Below are positions 24,072-31,466 of a DNA stretch of 64,000 bases, one piece after another. The position numbers and the translations under genes were made by a program. Each line of letters begins with the position of its first letter. Position 1 is the stretch's first letter. A model generated the notes under the pieces. That model saw only the letters and a program-made list of their open reading frames with translations. It had not been told where the DNA came from and ran no database searches. The stretch is from Pseudorhodoferax soli (GTDB lineage Bacteria > Pseudomonadota > Gammaproteobacteria > Burkholderiales > Burkholderiaceae_C), in NCBI RefSeq assembly GCF_003337555.1, contig NZ_QPJK01000017.1, positions 1-64,000 on the forward strand, written 5' to 3'.

Positions 24072-25226
24072 TCACGCCACCAATTGCAGATGACCCAGCG
24101 ATGGTGCATGTTGAACCAATTTCGCCATCAAATCGGGCACTTCAAAGACAGATCGGTTCCTTAACAGTGCGACCCGTGCACGATAAGCGGGCATTCGTTC
24201 GCAAAGCGCACGGACGGCGGAAGCGACGCCCGAGAAGCCCGGCAGCACCAGCCCGAGGCCCTGCTCCTGCAGCCACTGGGTGTTGTAGCGCTCCTGCGGC
24301 ATGGTGAAGGCGTTGCGCGTGGTCAGCACCGGCAGGCCCATCAGCAAGGCTTCGCTCATGCTGCCGGGGCCGGGCTTGCCGATGAAGAAGTCAGCCAGCG
24401 CCAGGTAGCGCCGCACCTCGCGCGTGAAGCTCTGTACCACGCGGGGCGCGGGCGCCGGCAACGCGCGCAGGCGCTGGGCGAGCCGGCGGTGGTGGCCGCA
24501 CAGCAGGATCAACGGGGTATCCGGCAGCAGCCGGGCGATGCGCTCCATCACCATGGAGCCGGCACCGCCGAACATGACCACGCCGACTGGCGGGCCCGTG
24601 TCCGGGTCCGGGAGGCCCAGCGCACGGCGCTCGGCCGCGCGGTCCAGCGCCATGGGCGCGTAGAAGTCCGGGTGCACGGGCATGCCCGAGACGAGGTGCA
24701 GCCGGCGCGCGTCGTGGCCGGCAGCGCGGGCCTGGGCGAGCGCATGCGGCGTGCCGCAGACCAGGTGCTGTTCCACGCCCTCGGCGCGCCAGAAATGCGG
24801 CGGGTGGTCGGCCATGTCGGTCATCACCGTCATGAACGGCACGCCGGGCCGGGCCTGGGCAACGCTCTCGCCCAGCGCCCGGTTGAAGTTGGGGATCAGC
24901 GAGACCACCAGGTCGGGCCGGCTTGCGCGCCAGTGCGCAGCCAGCCGCTGGCACAGCTGGCCGTGGGCCATCCGGATGAGGCCCTGCAGCAGCTTGAGCT
25001 CCTGCGCGAGCCCCAGTGTCCAGCCGCGTGCCAGCCGGGCGTTGTAGAGGTCTTCGGGCGCCATGCCGGTGCAGCGCTGGAACAGGCCCTGCGGATCGAC
25101 CACGTCGACGAGATTGACAGCCTGCACGTCCCAGGGGCGCTGCTGTTGCACGCAGGCGGCCAGCAGGGCCTGCGCGGCCGCGCGGTGGCCGCCGCCGGCG
25201 TTGAAGTAGACCAGCTGGACCTTCAC
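24072..25226 (-). CDS. Glycosyltransferase, MGDG-synthase-like (GT28-type)
   Basis: 384 residues from a GTG that overlaps the upstream gene's stop (GTGA). The N-terminus VQLVYFNAGGGHRAAAQAL is the glycine-rich acceptor/membrane motif of the monogalactosyldiacylglycerol synthase and MurG family. The C-terminal donor-binding half has VVMFGGAGSMVMERIA, ILLCGHHRRLAQRL and FIGKPGPGSMSEALLMGLPVL. It probably adds a sugar to a lipid at the cytoplasmic face of the membrane. It is co-transcribed with a GT4 enzyme, which suggests sequential sugar addition to a glycolipid. Confidence 0.87.
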   Translation of the reverse strand: MKVQLVYFNAGGGHRAAAQALLAACVQQQRPWDVQAVNLVDVVDPQGLFQRCTGMAPEDLYNARLARGWTLGLAQELKLLQGLIRMAHGQLCQRLAAHWRASRPDLVVSLIPNFNRALGESVAQARPGVPFMTVMTDMADHPPHFWRAEGVEQHLVCGTPHALAQARAAGHDARRLHLVSGMPVHPDFYAPMALDRAAERRALGLPDPDTGPPVGVVMFGGAGSMVMERIARLLPDTPLILLCGHHRRLAQRLRALPAPAPRVVQSFTREVRRYLALADFFIGKPGPGSMSEALLMGLPVLTTRNAFTMPQERYNTQWLQEQGLGLVLPGFSGVASAVRALCERMPAYRARVALLRNRSVFEVPDLMAKLVQHAPSLGHLQLVA

Positions 25227-26476
25227 GGCAGGCCGGCCACCGCACGCGAGCCCGTCGCCGCGCGGATGCCGGCCGTGCCCTGGCGCGACAGCGCTTCGAA
25301 GGCCGATTCGAGCTCGCCCACGATCTGCGGCCAGGCCAGCGCCACGGCTGCGGCACGCGCCTGCAGCCGCAGCCCCTGCACAAGCGCGCAGTCGCGCGCC
25401 AGCCGCTCGGCCTGGGCAATGAACCGTGCGGGCTGCTCCAGCGGCGCCAGCAGGCCGCTCTCGCCTTCGGTGATGAGCTGGGCCGCGGCCGCATAGCCGT
25501 AGGCCAGCACCGCCAGGCCGCTGGCCATGGCCTCGGGCGTCACGTTGCCGAAGGTCTCGGTGACGCTGGGGAACAGGAAGATGTCGCCGCTGGCGTAGTG
25601 CGTGGCCAGGTCTTCGTCGCGCCGGGCGCCGGCGAACACCACGCCCTGGCCGGCCCACGCGCGCTCCAGCTCGGCACGCAGCGGGCCGTCGCCCACCATG
25701 ACCAGGCGCACGCGCGGGTCGATGCGGCGCATCGCCTGCACCGCCTGCAGCAGCAGCGAGAGGTTCTTCTCGGGCGCGAGCCGGCCGACGTGCAGCACCA
25801 CGGGCGTCGCCGCATCGGCGCCCCATTGCGCACGCAGCGCAGCGCTGCGGCGCACCGGGTCGAAGCGCTCGGCGTCCACCCCGCGCGCCACCACGCGCAG
25901 GCGCTCCAGGCCCTGGCCAGCCAGCTGCTGGCGCAGCGACTCGGTGGGCACCATGGTCAGGTCGCAGCGGTTGTGGAACTTGCGCAGGTAGGCCATCAGC
26001 GGCTTGTGCAGCCAGCCCAGGCCGTAGTGCTGGCCGTAGGCCTGGAAGTTGGTGCGGAAATCCGAGCTCACCGGCAGGCGCAGCTTGCGCGCGGCCTGCA
26101 GCGCCGACCAGCCGAGCGGGCCTTCGGTGACGATGTGCACGACATCGGGCCGCGACAGCGTCCACAGCCGTACCAGCGCACGCGTGGCGGGCAGGCCCAT
26201 CTTGAGGTGCGGGTAGCGCGGGATCGGCAGGCCGCGCATCAGCACCTCGGCGGCGCTCGCGTGTGCAGCGTCGCCCTCATCGCAAGCATCCTGGCGCGGC
26301 CGCACCAGCTGCACCTGGTGGCCGCGCGCGCGCAGGCCCTGCACCACGCAGGCGATGGTGGCCGCCACGCCGTTGACCTCGGGCGGGTAGGTCTCGGTGA
26401 CGAAGGCCAGACGCAGCACGCGCCGGGCCGGCGCGAACTCGTCCACGACGATGGGAGCGGGTTCGGCTTGCGGCAT
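25223..26476 (-). CDS. Glycosyltransferase family 4 (PimB/SqdX-like)
   Basis: 417 residues from ATG 26476; an upstream TTG at 26500 is less likely. GT-B fold: N-terminal FVTETYPPEVNGVAATIACVV and HIVTEGPLGWSALQAARKL; C-terminal VVLHVGRLAPEKNLSLLLQA and the donor-site FLFPSVTETFGNVTPEAMASG (EX7E). Members transfer mannose, glucose or sulfoquinovose to lipid acceptors. First gene of a two-gene glycolipid-type operon. Confidence 0.88.
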   Translation of the reverse strand: MPQAEPAPIVVDEFAPARRVLRLAFVTETYPPEVNGVAATIACVVQGLRARGHQVQLVRPRQDACDEGDAAHASAAEVLMRGLPIPRYPHLKMGLPATRALVRLWTLSRPDVVHIVTEGPLGWSALQAARKLRLPVSSDFRTNFQAYGQHYGLGWLHKPLMAYLRKFHNRCDLTMVPTESLRQQLAGQGLERLRVVARGVDAERFDPVRRSAALRAQWGADAATPVVLHVGRLAPEKNLSLLLQAVQAMRRIDPRVRLVMVGDGPLRAELERAWAGQGVVFAGARRDEDLATHYASGDIFLFPSVTETFGNVTPEAMASGLAVLAYGYAAAAQLITEGESGLLAPLEQPARFIAQAERLARDCALVQGLRLQARAAAVALAWPQIVGELESAFEALSRQGTAGIRAATGSRAVAGLP

Positions 26477-26540
26477 GGCGCCATGCTGCGGGCCGCCCAA
26501 GTCAACGGCGTGACGCTGCCATGGCAGTTCGGTGTCGCTG

Positions 26541-27749
26541 CTATGGCTTGGCGGCCACCAGCCCGCGCGAGCCGAACGCCGCCACCACAGCCAGCGCCAG
26601 CAGCAAGGCGCCGTAGCCCAGCGCGGTCGCGTGCAGGCCGAACCAGCCGGTCGCCAGGCCCGCCAGGATCGCCGGCACGCTGAACGCCAAATAGCTGCAG
26701 ACGAAGAAGCTGGCCATCAGGCCGGCGCGCTGCTGCGGCGGCGCCAGCGGCACCAGCGTGCGCAGCGTGCCGCTGAAGCTGCAGCCCATGCTGAAGCCGG
26801 CGACCAGGGCACCGGCGAAGAAGGCCGCCGGTGCATGCCAGTGGACGCCGGCCAGGGCCAGCACCATGCCCAGTGTCAGCCCGCCCGCACCGAGCACCAG
26901 GGCCTGCGCCGCCAGCCGGCGCTGCATGACCACGCTGGCCAGTGCCCCCGGCAGCACCATGGCCGCGATCAACGCGCCGCCCGTCAACGGTGCAGCGTTG
27001 CCGGTCACCTGCCGCGCCAGCGTGGGCCCCAGCGACAGGAAGAAGCCCATCAGCGCCCAGCCCACGGTGTTGGCCGGCAGCAGGCGTTGCAGCACCGCGC
27101 TCGCACCTGGCGGCACGGCCATCTGCGGGCGCAGCGAGCCCCAGGCACCGGCCCGGTGCGCCACGGTATCGGGCAGGCGCAACGCCACCACCACCTGCAC
27201 GGCCAGCATGGCCAGCAGCACCTCGTAGACCAGCCGCGTGGGCGCCGGCGCGAACTGCACCAGCGCCGCCGTGCCCAGCGCGCCGAGCGCCATGCCGACC
27301 ATCGGCGCGACCCCGTTCATCATCGACGCGCGCAGCGGATTCAGGTCGAGCAGCATGGAACTCAGCGCGCTCGTGGCGATGCCGGTGGCCACGCCCTGCA
27401 GGATGCGCGCTGCCAGCAGCCAGGCCACCGACTCGGCCTGCCAGAACAGCACGACCGACAGGAACTCCAGCACCAGCGCGCCGACGATCACGCGGCGCCG
27501 GCCCAGGTGGTCCGACAGCCGCCCGAACATCAGCAGGGCCGCGAGCAGCGCGAACGCGTAGCTGCCGAACACCCACGTGAGCGTGAGCGCCGAAAAGCCC
27601 CAGGCCTCGCGGTACAGCGCGTACAGCGGCGACGGCGCGCTGGACGCCGCCAGGAAGGTGACCATCATCGCGGCGGTCCACCACAGCGCCGGCTTGGGCG
27701 CCAGCGGTTGGCGCGGCGAAGGAGTGGTGGCGGGGCTGGAGGTGGGCAT
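26541..27749 (-). CDS. MFS transporter, drug-efflux type
   Basis: 402 residues with about twelve membrane segments. The loop 2-3 signature GRLSDHLGRRRVIVG, which marks the major facilitator superfamily, is present, with the DHA-type ASSAPSPLYALYREAWG near the N-terminus. It is likely to export a hydrophobic compound. The gene is divergent from a TetR regulator with 90 bases between them that carry repeated operator-like sequences, a classical arrangement for regulator-controlled efflux. Part of its N-terminal coding sequence exists as a damaged second copy at 28440-28629. Confidence 0.9.
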   Translation of the reverse strand: MPTSSPATTPSPRQPLAPKPALWWTAAMMVTFLAASSAPSPLYALYREAWGFSALTLTWVFGSYAFALLAALLMFGRLSDHLGRRRVIVGALVLEFLSVVLFWQAESVAWLLAARILQGVATGIATSALSSMLLDLNPLRASMMNGVAPMVGMALGALGTAALVQFAPAPTRLVYEVLLAMLAVQVVVALRLPDTVAHRAGAWGSLRPQMAVPPGASAVLQRLLPANTVGWALMGFFLSLGPTLARQVTGNAAPLTGGALIAAMVLPGALASVVMQRRLAAQALVLGAGGLTLGMVLALAGVHWHAPAAFFAGALVAGFSMGCSFSGTLRTLVPLAPPQQRAGLMASFFVCSYLAFSVPAILAGLATGWFGLHATALGYGALLLALAVVAAFGSRGLVAAKP

Positions 27750-27761
27750 GCGCAGCTTCTC

Positions 27762-27825
27762 AAACGCAAAGAAATAGCGTTTGCGCCATTGTGCACTGGC
27801 TCCACTCATAACGCAAACGCTTTGC
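27762..27825. promoter_or_regulatory. Operator-like repeats between MFS and TetR genes
   Basis: The core CGCAAACGCT occurs at 27812-27821 and as its exact reverse complement AGCGTTTGCG at about 27776-27785. Each core is also part of a local inverted repeat: AAACGC-N9-GCGTTT at 27762-27782 and GCAAA-CGC-TTTGC at 27813-27825. AACGCAAA occurs on the plus strand at both sites. These are very probably the binding sites of the TetR protein, placed to control both promoters. Confidence 0.7.
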
Positions 27826-27839
27826 TTTAAGATGGCGCC

Positions 27840-28430
27840 ATGCCTCCACGCCCCAATCTCCGGCCCGGCGGGCGCAGCGCGCGCGTCCAGTCTGCCGTGC
27901 ACCAGGCCACGCGCGAACTGATCGAGCAGCATGGGCGCGATGCGCTGACCGTGCCGCTCATCGCGGCGCGCGCCGGCGTCACGCCGTCCACCATCTACCG
28001 CCGCTGGGGCGATCTGGCGGAACTGCTGGCCGATGTCTCGGTCGAGCGCATGCGGCCCGAGGGCGAACCGGCGGACACCGGCAGTTTCCGGGGCGACCTC
28101 TTGCTGTGGGCCGACCAGTTCCACGAAGAGATGTCGTCCGAGGTGGGCCAGGCGATGCTGCGCGACGTGGTCGCCGCCGCCGGGCGCGGCGACGCGGCCG
28201 GCACCTGCCAGTGCGCGCAGTTCACGGCCGGTGTGGTGTCGGTGCTGGTGCAGCGCGGCGCAGCGCGGGGCGACGCCGTGCCGACGGTCGAGGACGTGAT
28301 GGACCGCCTGGTCGCCCCCATCATCTACCGGCTGCTGTTCGGCATGGTCCCGGCCAGCGCGCAGCAGGTGGCCGGCTGGGCCGCAGCCTGCGCGGATGCA
28401 GTGACCGACAAGCCTTCGCGCAGCCGCTGA
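27840..28430 (+). CDS. TetR/AcrR family transcriptional regulator
   Basis: 196 residues. The N-terminal helix-turn-helix VPLIAARAGVTPSTIYRRWGDLAELLADV is typical of the family. The C-terminal ligand domain contains a Cys pair in GTCQCAQF and the WHG-like region DRLVAPIIYRLLFGMVP. It is expected to repress the divergent MFS gene and itself, releasing on binding the exported compound. Confidence 0.92.
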   Translation: MPPRPNLRPGGRSARVQSAVHQATRELIEQHGRDALTVPLIAARAGVTPSTIYRRWGDLAELLADVSVERMRPEGEPADTGSFRGDLLLWADQFHEEMSSEVGQAMLRDVVAAAGRGDAAGTCQCAQFTAGVVSVLVQRGAARGDAVPTVEDVMDRLVAPIIYRLLFGMVPASAQQVAGWAAACADAVTDKPSRSR

Positions 28431-28439
28431 GCGCGCGAA

Positions 28440-28629
28440 GGCGTCGCTGGCGAACACCGCGGTCTGCGTGAGTGCCTAGAGACCCAGGCCTGGCGGTACA
28501 ACGCGTACAGCGGGAGGGCGCGCTGGAGGCGCCCACGAAGGTCCGTTGCATGGCGGCAGTCCAGGCCAGAGCCGGGTTCGGCGCGCGCCGGCGCACCGGC
28601 GAAGGATGGTCTGGGGCGGTGCGCGGCAT
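28440..28629 (-). pseudogene. Frameshifted N-terminal fragment of an MFS transporter
   Basis: On the minus strand, MPRTAPDHPSPVRRRAPNPAL-WTAAM-TF-ASSAPS aligns with the start of the intact MFS protein at 26541-27749 (MPTSSPATTPSPRQPLAPKPAL-WTAAMMVTFLAASSAPS). The match then continues in another frame as PLYALYRQAW, and later returns as TDRGVRQRR, a garbled copy of the following region. No downstream transporter sequence remains: the homology stops about where the TetR gene ends. It is a remnant of a duplicate or of a related efflux gene. Confidence 0.75.
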
Positions 28630-28692
28630 GGCAGGGCTCGTAACAGACTGAGACTGCAGAGGTAGCTGCAGTCACGCGCTGGTCTGCAGCAC

Positions 28693-29490
28693 TCAATCCG
28701 GCAGCCGCCGCGCATGGCCGCTGCGGATGTCCGCGACGAGCTGCAGCAGGCGGGGCGCGAGCTGCGCCGCCACGCTGGCCATCGGCTCGGCCGTCGACAC
28801 GCTGACGTTGAGCGCGTAGGCCGCGTCGTCCAGCACCAGCGGCGCCGCCAGCGCGACCACCTCGGGCTGCCAGGATGCGGCGCAGAAGCCGTCGCGCTGC
28901 ACGGCCGCGTGGGCTTCGTCGATGGCGCGCGACAGCGCCGGCCATCCGGTCCGCCGGCGGTCGCGGAACACGGCGAGAAGCCGCTTGCGACGCGGCTCCG
29001 GCGCCACCGCCAGGTAGGCCCGGCCGAGCGAGGTCAGCTCCATCGGAATGCGCTGGCCCGACACCACGTGCCGCAGGATCACGCGCCGGTTGTAGCGGAT
29101 GGATTCGAGGTAGACCATCTCGTCGCGGTCGGGCGCGGCCAGGCCGACGTTGATGCGCTGGCCCTCCGCCAACACACGCATCAGCGGCGCCGCGATCGCC
29201 AGCACCTGCGAGCCCGAGCGCATGGCGTGGCCCAGGCTCAGCACGGCGGGGGCGAGCCGGTAGGCGCGGCGTGCCGTGTCCAGCTGCAGCATGCCGGTGC
29301 CGACCAGGGTCTGCGTCAGTCGGCTGACGGTGGATTTGGACAGGCCAGTGCGCTCGGCCAGTTCGCCGTTGCCCAGCAGCTCCGAGCCCTGCCGGAAGGC
29401 GCGCAGCAGCTCGATGCCGCGCTCCAGCGAACGGTTGGCGGGCGACAGGCCGGGCTTGTCGTGGGCGATGACGGTGCGGACGGATTCCAT
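28693..29490 (-). CDS. IclR family transcriptional regulator
   Basis: 265 residues from ATG 29490 with AGGGA upstream; a longer frame to 29529 runs through the operator. N-terminal winged helix-turn-helix (GNGELAERTGLSKSTVSRLTQTLVGTGMLQLD) and C-terminal IclR effector domain (YLESIRYNRRVILRHVVSGQRIPMELTSLGRAYLA; ALAAPLVLDDAAYALNVSV). Such proteins sense small carboxylates. It is divergent from the Bug / enoyl-CoA hydratase / acyl-CoA synthetase / MmgE operon and should regulate it. Confidence 0.92.
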   Translation of the reverse strand: MESVRTVIAHDKPGLSPANRSLERGIELLRAFRQGSELLGNGELAERTGLSKSTVSRLTQTLVGTGMLQLDTARRAYRLAPAVLSLGHAMRSGSQVLAIAAPLMRVLAEGQRINVGLAAPDRDEMVYLESIRYNRRVILRHVVSGQRIPMELTSLGRAYLAVAPEPRRKRLLAVFRDRRRTGWPALSRAIDEAHAAVQRDGFCAASWQPEVVALAAPLVLDDAAYALNVSVSTAEPMASVAAQLAPRLLQLVADIRSGHARRLPD

Positions 29491-29523
29491 GGCGTTCCCT
29501 GCAGTGACGGCGCAGTATCGCTG

Positions 29524-29538
29524 TTCCACTGAGTGGAA
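29524..29538. promoter_or_regulatory. Palindromic IclR-type operator
   Basis: TTCCACT-G-AGTGGAA is a perfect 15-base palindrome, 33 bases upstream of the IclR start codon and 111 bases upstream of the Bug gene. Its size and the TTCC...GGAA arms match operators of IclR family regulators. It most likely controls both directions. Confidence 0.78.
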
Positions 29539-29649
29539 TTGACGGGGTTACTTTGGCGGGCGAAGTTCCTAAGCTCAGCGCACGGTGATCGCAGCGCGGC
29601 GCCGCCACAGCCCGGGCCTTGCGGCCCTCACAGCCATGGAGACATTCAC

Positions 29650-30642
29650 ATGCGTCAACCCACCTTCCGCCCCTTTCACACCCGCCGCGCCTTCGCCGCA
29701 TCCCTGCTCATCGTCGGCCTGCTCGCCGTCGGCGCCGCGTCGGCCAACACCTTCCCGCAAAAGCCCGTGCGCATCGTCGTGCCGTTCTCGCCCGGCGGTG
29801 GCACCGACCTGATCGCGCGCACGCTGGGGCAGGAAATGTCCAAGGACCTGGGCCAGCCCGTCATCATCGACAACAAGCCCGGCGCCGGCACCATCATCGG
29901 CACGGACGCCATCGCCAAGGCCCAGCCCGATGGTTACTCGCTGGTGATGGCCAGCTTCGCGCATGCGGTGAACCCCAGCCTGCAGTCCAAGCTGCCGTTC
30001 GACAACGCCAAGGCCTTCGCGCCGGTGATCCTGGTCGGCCGCGGCCCCAACGTGCTGGTGGTGCGCCCGGCCAGCCCGTTCAAGACGGTGGCCGACGTGC
30101 TGGCCGCCGCCAACGCCAACCCGGGCAAGCTGACCTATGCGTCGCAGGGCGCCGGCACCTCGGCCCACCTGGCCGGCGAGATGTTCGACAACCTGGCCAA
30201 GGTCAAGACCCTGCACATCCCCTACCGCGGCGCCGGCCCGGCGATGACCGACCTCATGGGCGGGCAGGTCGAGATGTTCTTCGGCACGGCCGCGGCCGTG
30301 GCACCGTTCGTGGAGCGCGGCCAGCTGCGCGCCATCGCCGTGACCAGCGCGGTGCCCTCCCCTGCCTTCAAAGGCGTGCCCACCATCGCCGCGACCATCC
30401 CCGGCTACGCCGTGGAGAGCTGGTACGGCCTGTACGCGCCGGCCGGTACGCCCAAGGACGTGATCGACCGCCTGAACGCCGCCGGACGCAAGGCCGCGCG
30501 CTCGCCGGACTTCACGCGCAAGGTGGAGCAGGAGGGCCTGAACATCGCCGCAGGCGACCCGGCCGAACTCGACACCTACGTGCGCGCCGAAGAAGCCCGC
30601 TGGGCCCGCATCGTCAAGGAAAACGGCATCAAGGCCGACTGA
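29650..30642 (+). CDS. Tripartite tricarboxylate transporter substrate-binding protein (Bug family)
   Basis: 330 residues with GGAG eight bases upstream. A signal peptide (RRAFAASLLIVGLLAVGAASA) precedes the Bug fold: PQKPVRIVVPFSPGGGTDLIAR, GQPVIIDNKPGAGTIIGTDAIAKAQPDGY, and LHIPYRGAGPAMTDLMGGQVEMFF. Bug proteins bind carboxylates in the periplasm. No TctA/TctB membrane partners lie nearby, as for most of the many Bug paralogues of Burkholderiales, so it either uses distant TctAB or acts as a sensor. First gene of the IclR-regulated operon. Confidence 0.94.
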   Translation: MRQPTFRPFHTRRAFAASLLIVGLLAVGAASANTFPQKPVRIVVPFSPGGGTDLIARTLGQEMSKDLGQPVIIDNKPGAGTIIGTDAIAKAQPDGYSLVMASFAHAVNPSLQSKLPFDNAKAFAPVILVGRGPNVLVVRPASPFKTVADVLAAANANPGKLTYASQGAGTSAHLAGEMFDNLAKVKTLHIPYRGAGPAMTDLMGGQVEMFFGTAAAVAPFVERGQLRAIAVTSAVPSPAFKGVPTIAATIPGYAVESWYGLYAPAGTPKDVIDRLNAAGRKAARSPDFTRKVEQEGLNIAAGDPAELDTYVRAEEARWARIVKENGIKAD

Positions 30643-30667
30643 ACCTCACCCCATCCAGGAGACCCAC

Positions 30668-31462
30668 ATGCCCTACGAACTCATCACCCTGCAGGTACAC
30701 GACAGCATCGCCACGCTGACCCTGAACCGCCCCGACAAGCGCAACGCCTTGAGCGATGACATGCGCACCGAATTCATCGATGCGCTGGAACGCGTGGCCG
30801 CCGACAAGGCCATCAAGGCCCTGGTGCTGACGGGCGCCGGCAAGGGCTTCTGCGCCGGTGGCGACATCGCCGGCATGCAAAAGCGCATGAACGCACCGAC
30901 TGGCGAGGTGGGCTTCAACGGCTGGCACCGCCAGCAGCGCGTGCACCATGTGCAGGCCCTGCTGCACACCATGCCCAAGCCGGTGATCGCGGCCGTCAAC
31001 GGCGCGGCCTCGGGCCTGGGTGCGGACACCGCACTGGCCTGCGATTTCGTCATCGCCAGCGAGTGGGCCAGCTTCACCTGGTCGTACATCCACCGCGGCA
31101 TCATTCCCGATGGCGGCGGCATGTACTTCCTGCCCCGCCGCGTGGGCCTGCCCAGGGCGAAGGAATTGATCTTCACCGGCCGCGTGGTGAAGGCGGACGA
31201 AGCCTTGTCGCTCGGCATCATCGACCGCAAGACCAGCGCCGAGACGCTGGTGGCCGACGCGCAGGCCTGGGCCGCCGAGCTCGGCCGCGGCTCGGCCACC
31301 GCGCTCGCACTGACCAAGACCATCCTGAACCAGAGCTTCGAGCTGTCCTCGCACGACGTGTTCGCGCAGGGCAGCCAGGCGCAAGGCATCTGCTACACCA
31401 GCAGCGAGCACCGCGCCTCGGTCGAAGCCTTCCTCAACAAGACCGCTGCCGCCAAGGAGTGA
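30668..31462 (+). CDS. Enoyl-CoA hydratase/isomerase family protein
   Basis: 264 residues. Crotonase fold with both oxyanion-hole regions, GKGFCAGGDIAGM and NGAASGLGADTALACDFVIAS. The second catalytic position is Asp in IIPDGGG rather than the usual Glu, and the first Glu is replaced in the FTWSYIHRG segment, so isomerase, hydrolase or lyase chemistry is possible as well as hydration. It acts on a CoA ester presumably formed by the next gene's product. It ends four bases before the start of that gene. Confidence 0.9.
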   Translation: MPYELITLQVHDSIATLTLNRPDKRNALSDDMRTEFIDALERVAADKAIKALVLTGAGKGFCAGGDIAGMQKRMNAPTGEVGFNGWHRQQRVHHVQALLHTMPKPVIAAVNGAASGLGADTALACDFVIASEWASFTWSYIHRGIIPDGGGMYFLPRRVGLPRAKELIFTGRVVKADEALSLGIIDRKTSAETLVADAQAWAAELGRGSATALALTKTILNQSFELSSHDVFAQGSQAQGICYTSSEHRASVEAFLNKTAAAKE

Positions 31463-31466
31463 TGCC

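Noticed and set aside
29650-30642. A full tripartite tricarboxylate transporter
   Set aside because: Only the binding protein is present; TctA and TctB are absent from the operon and the window.
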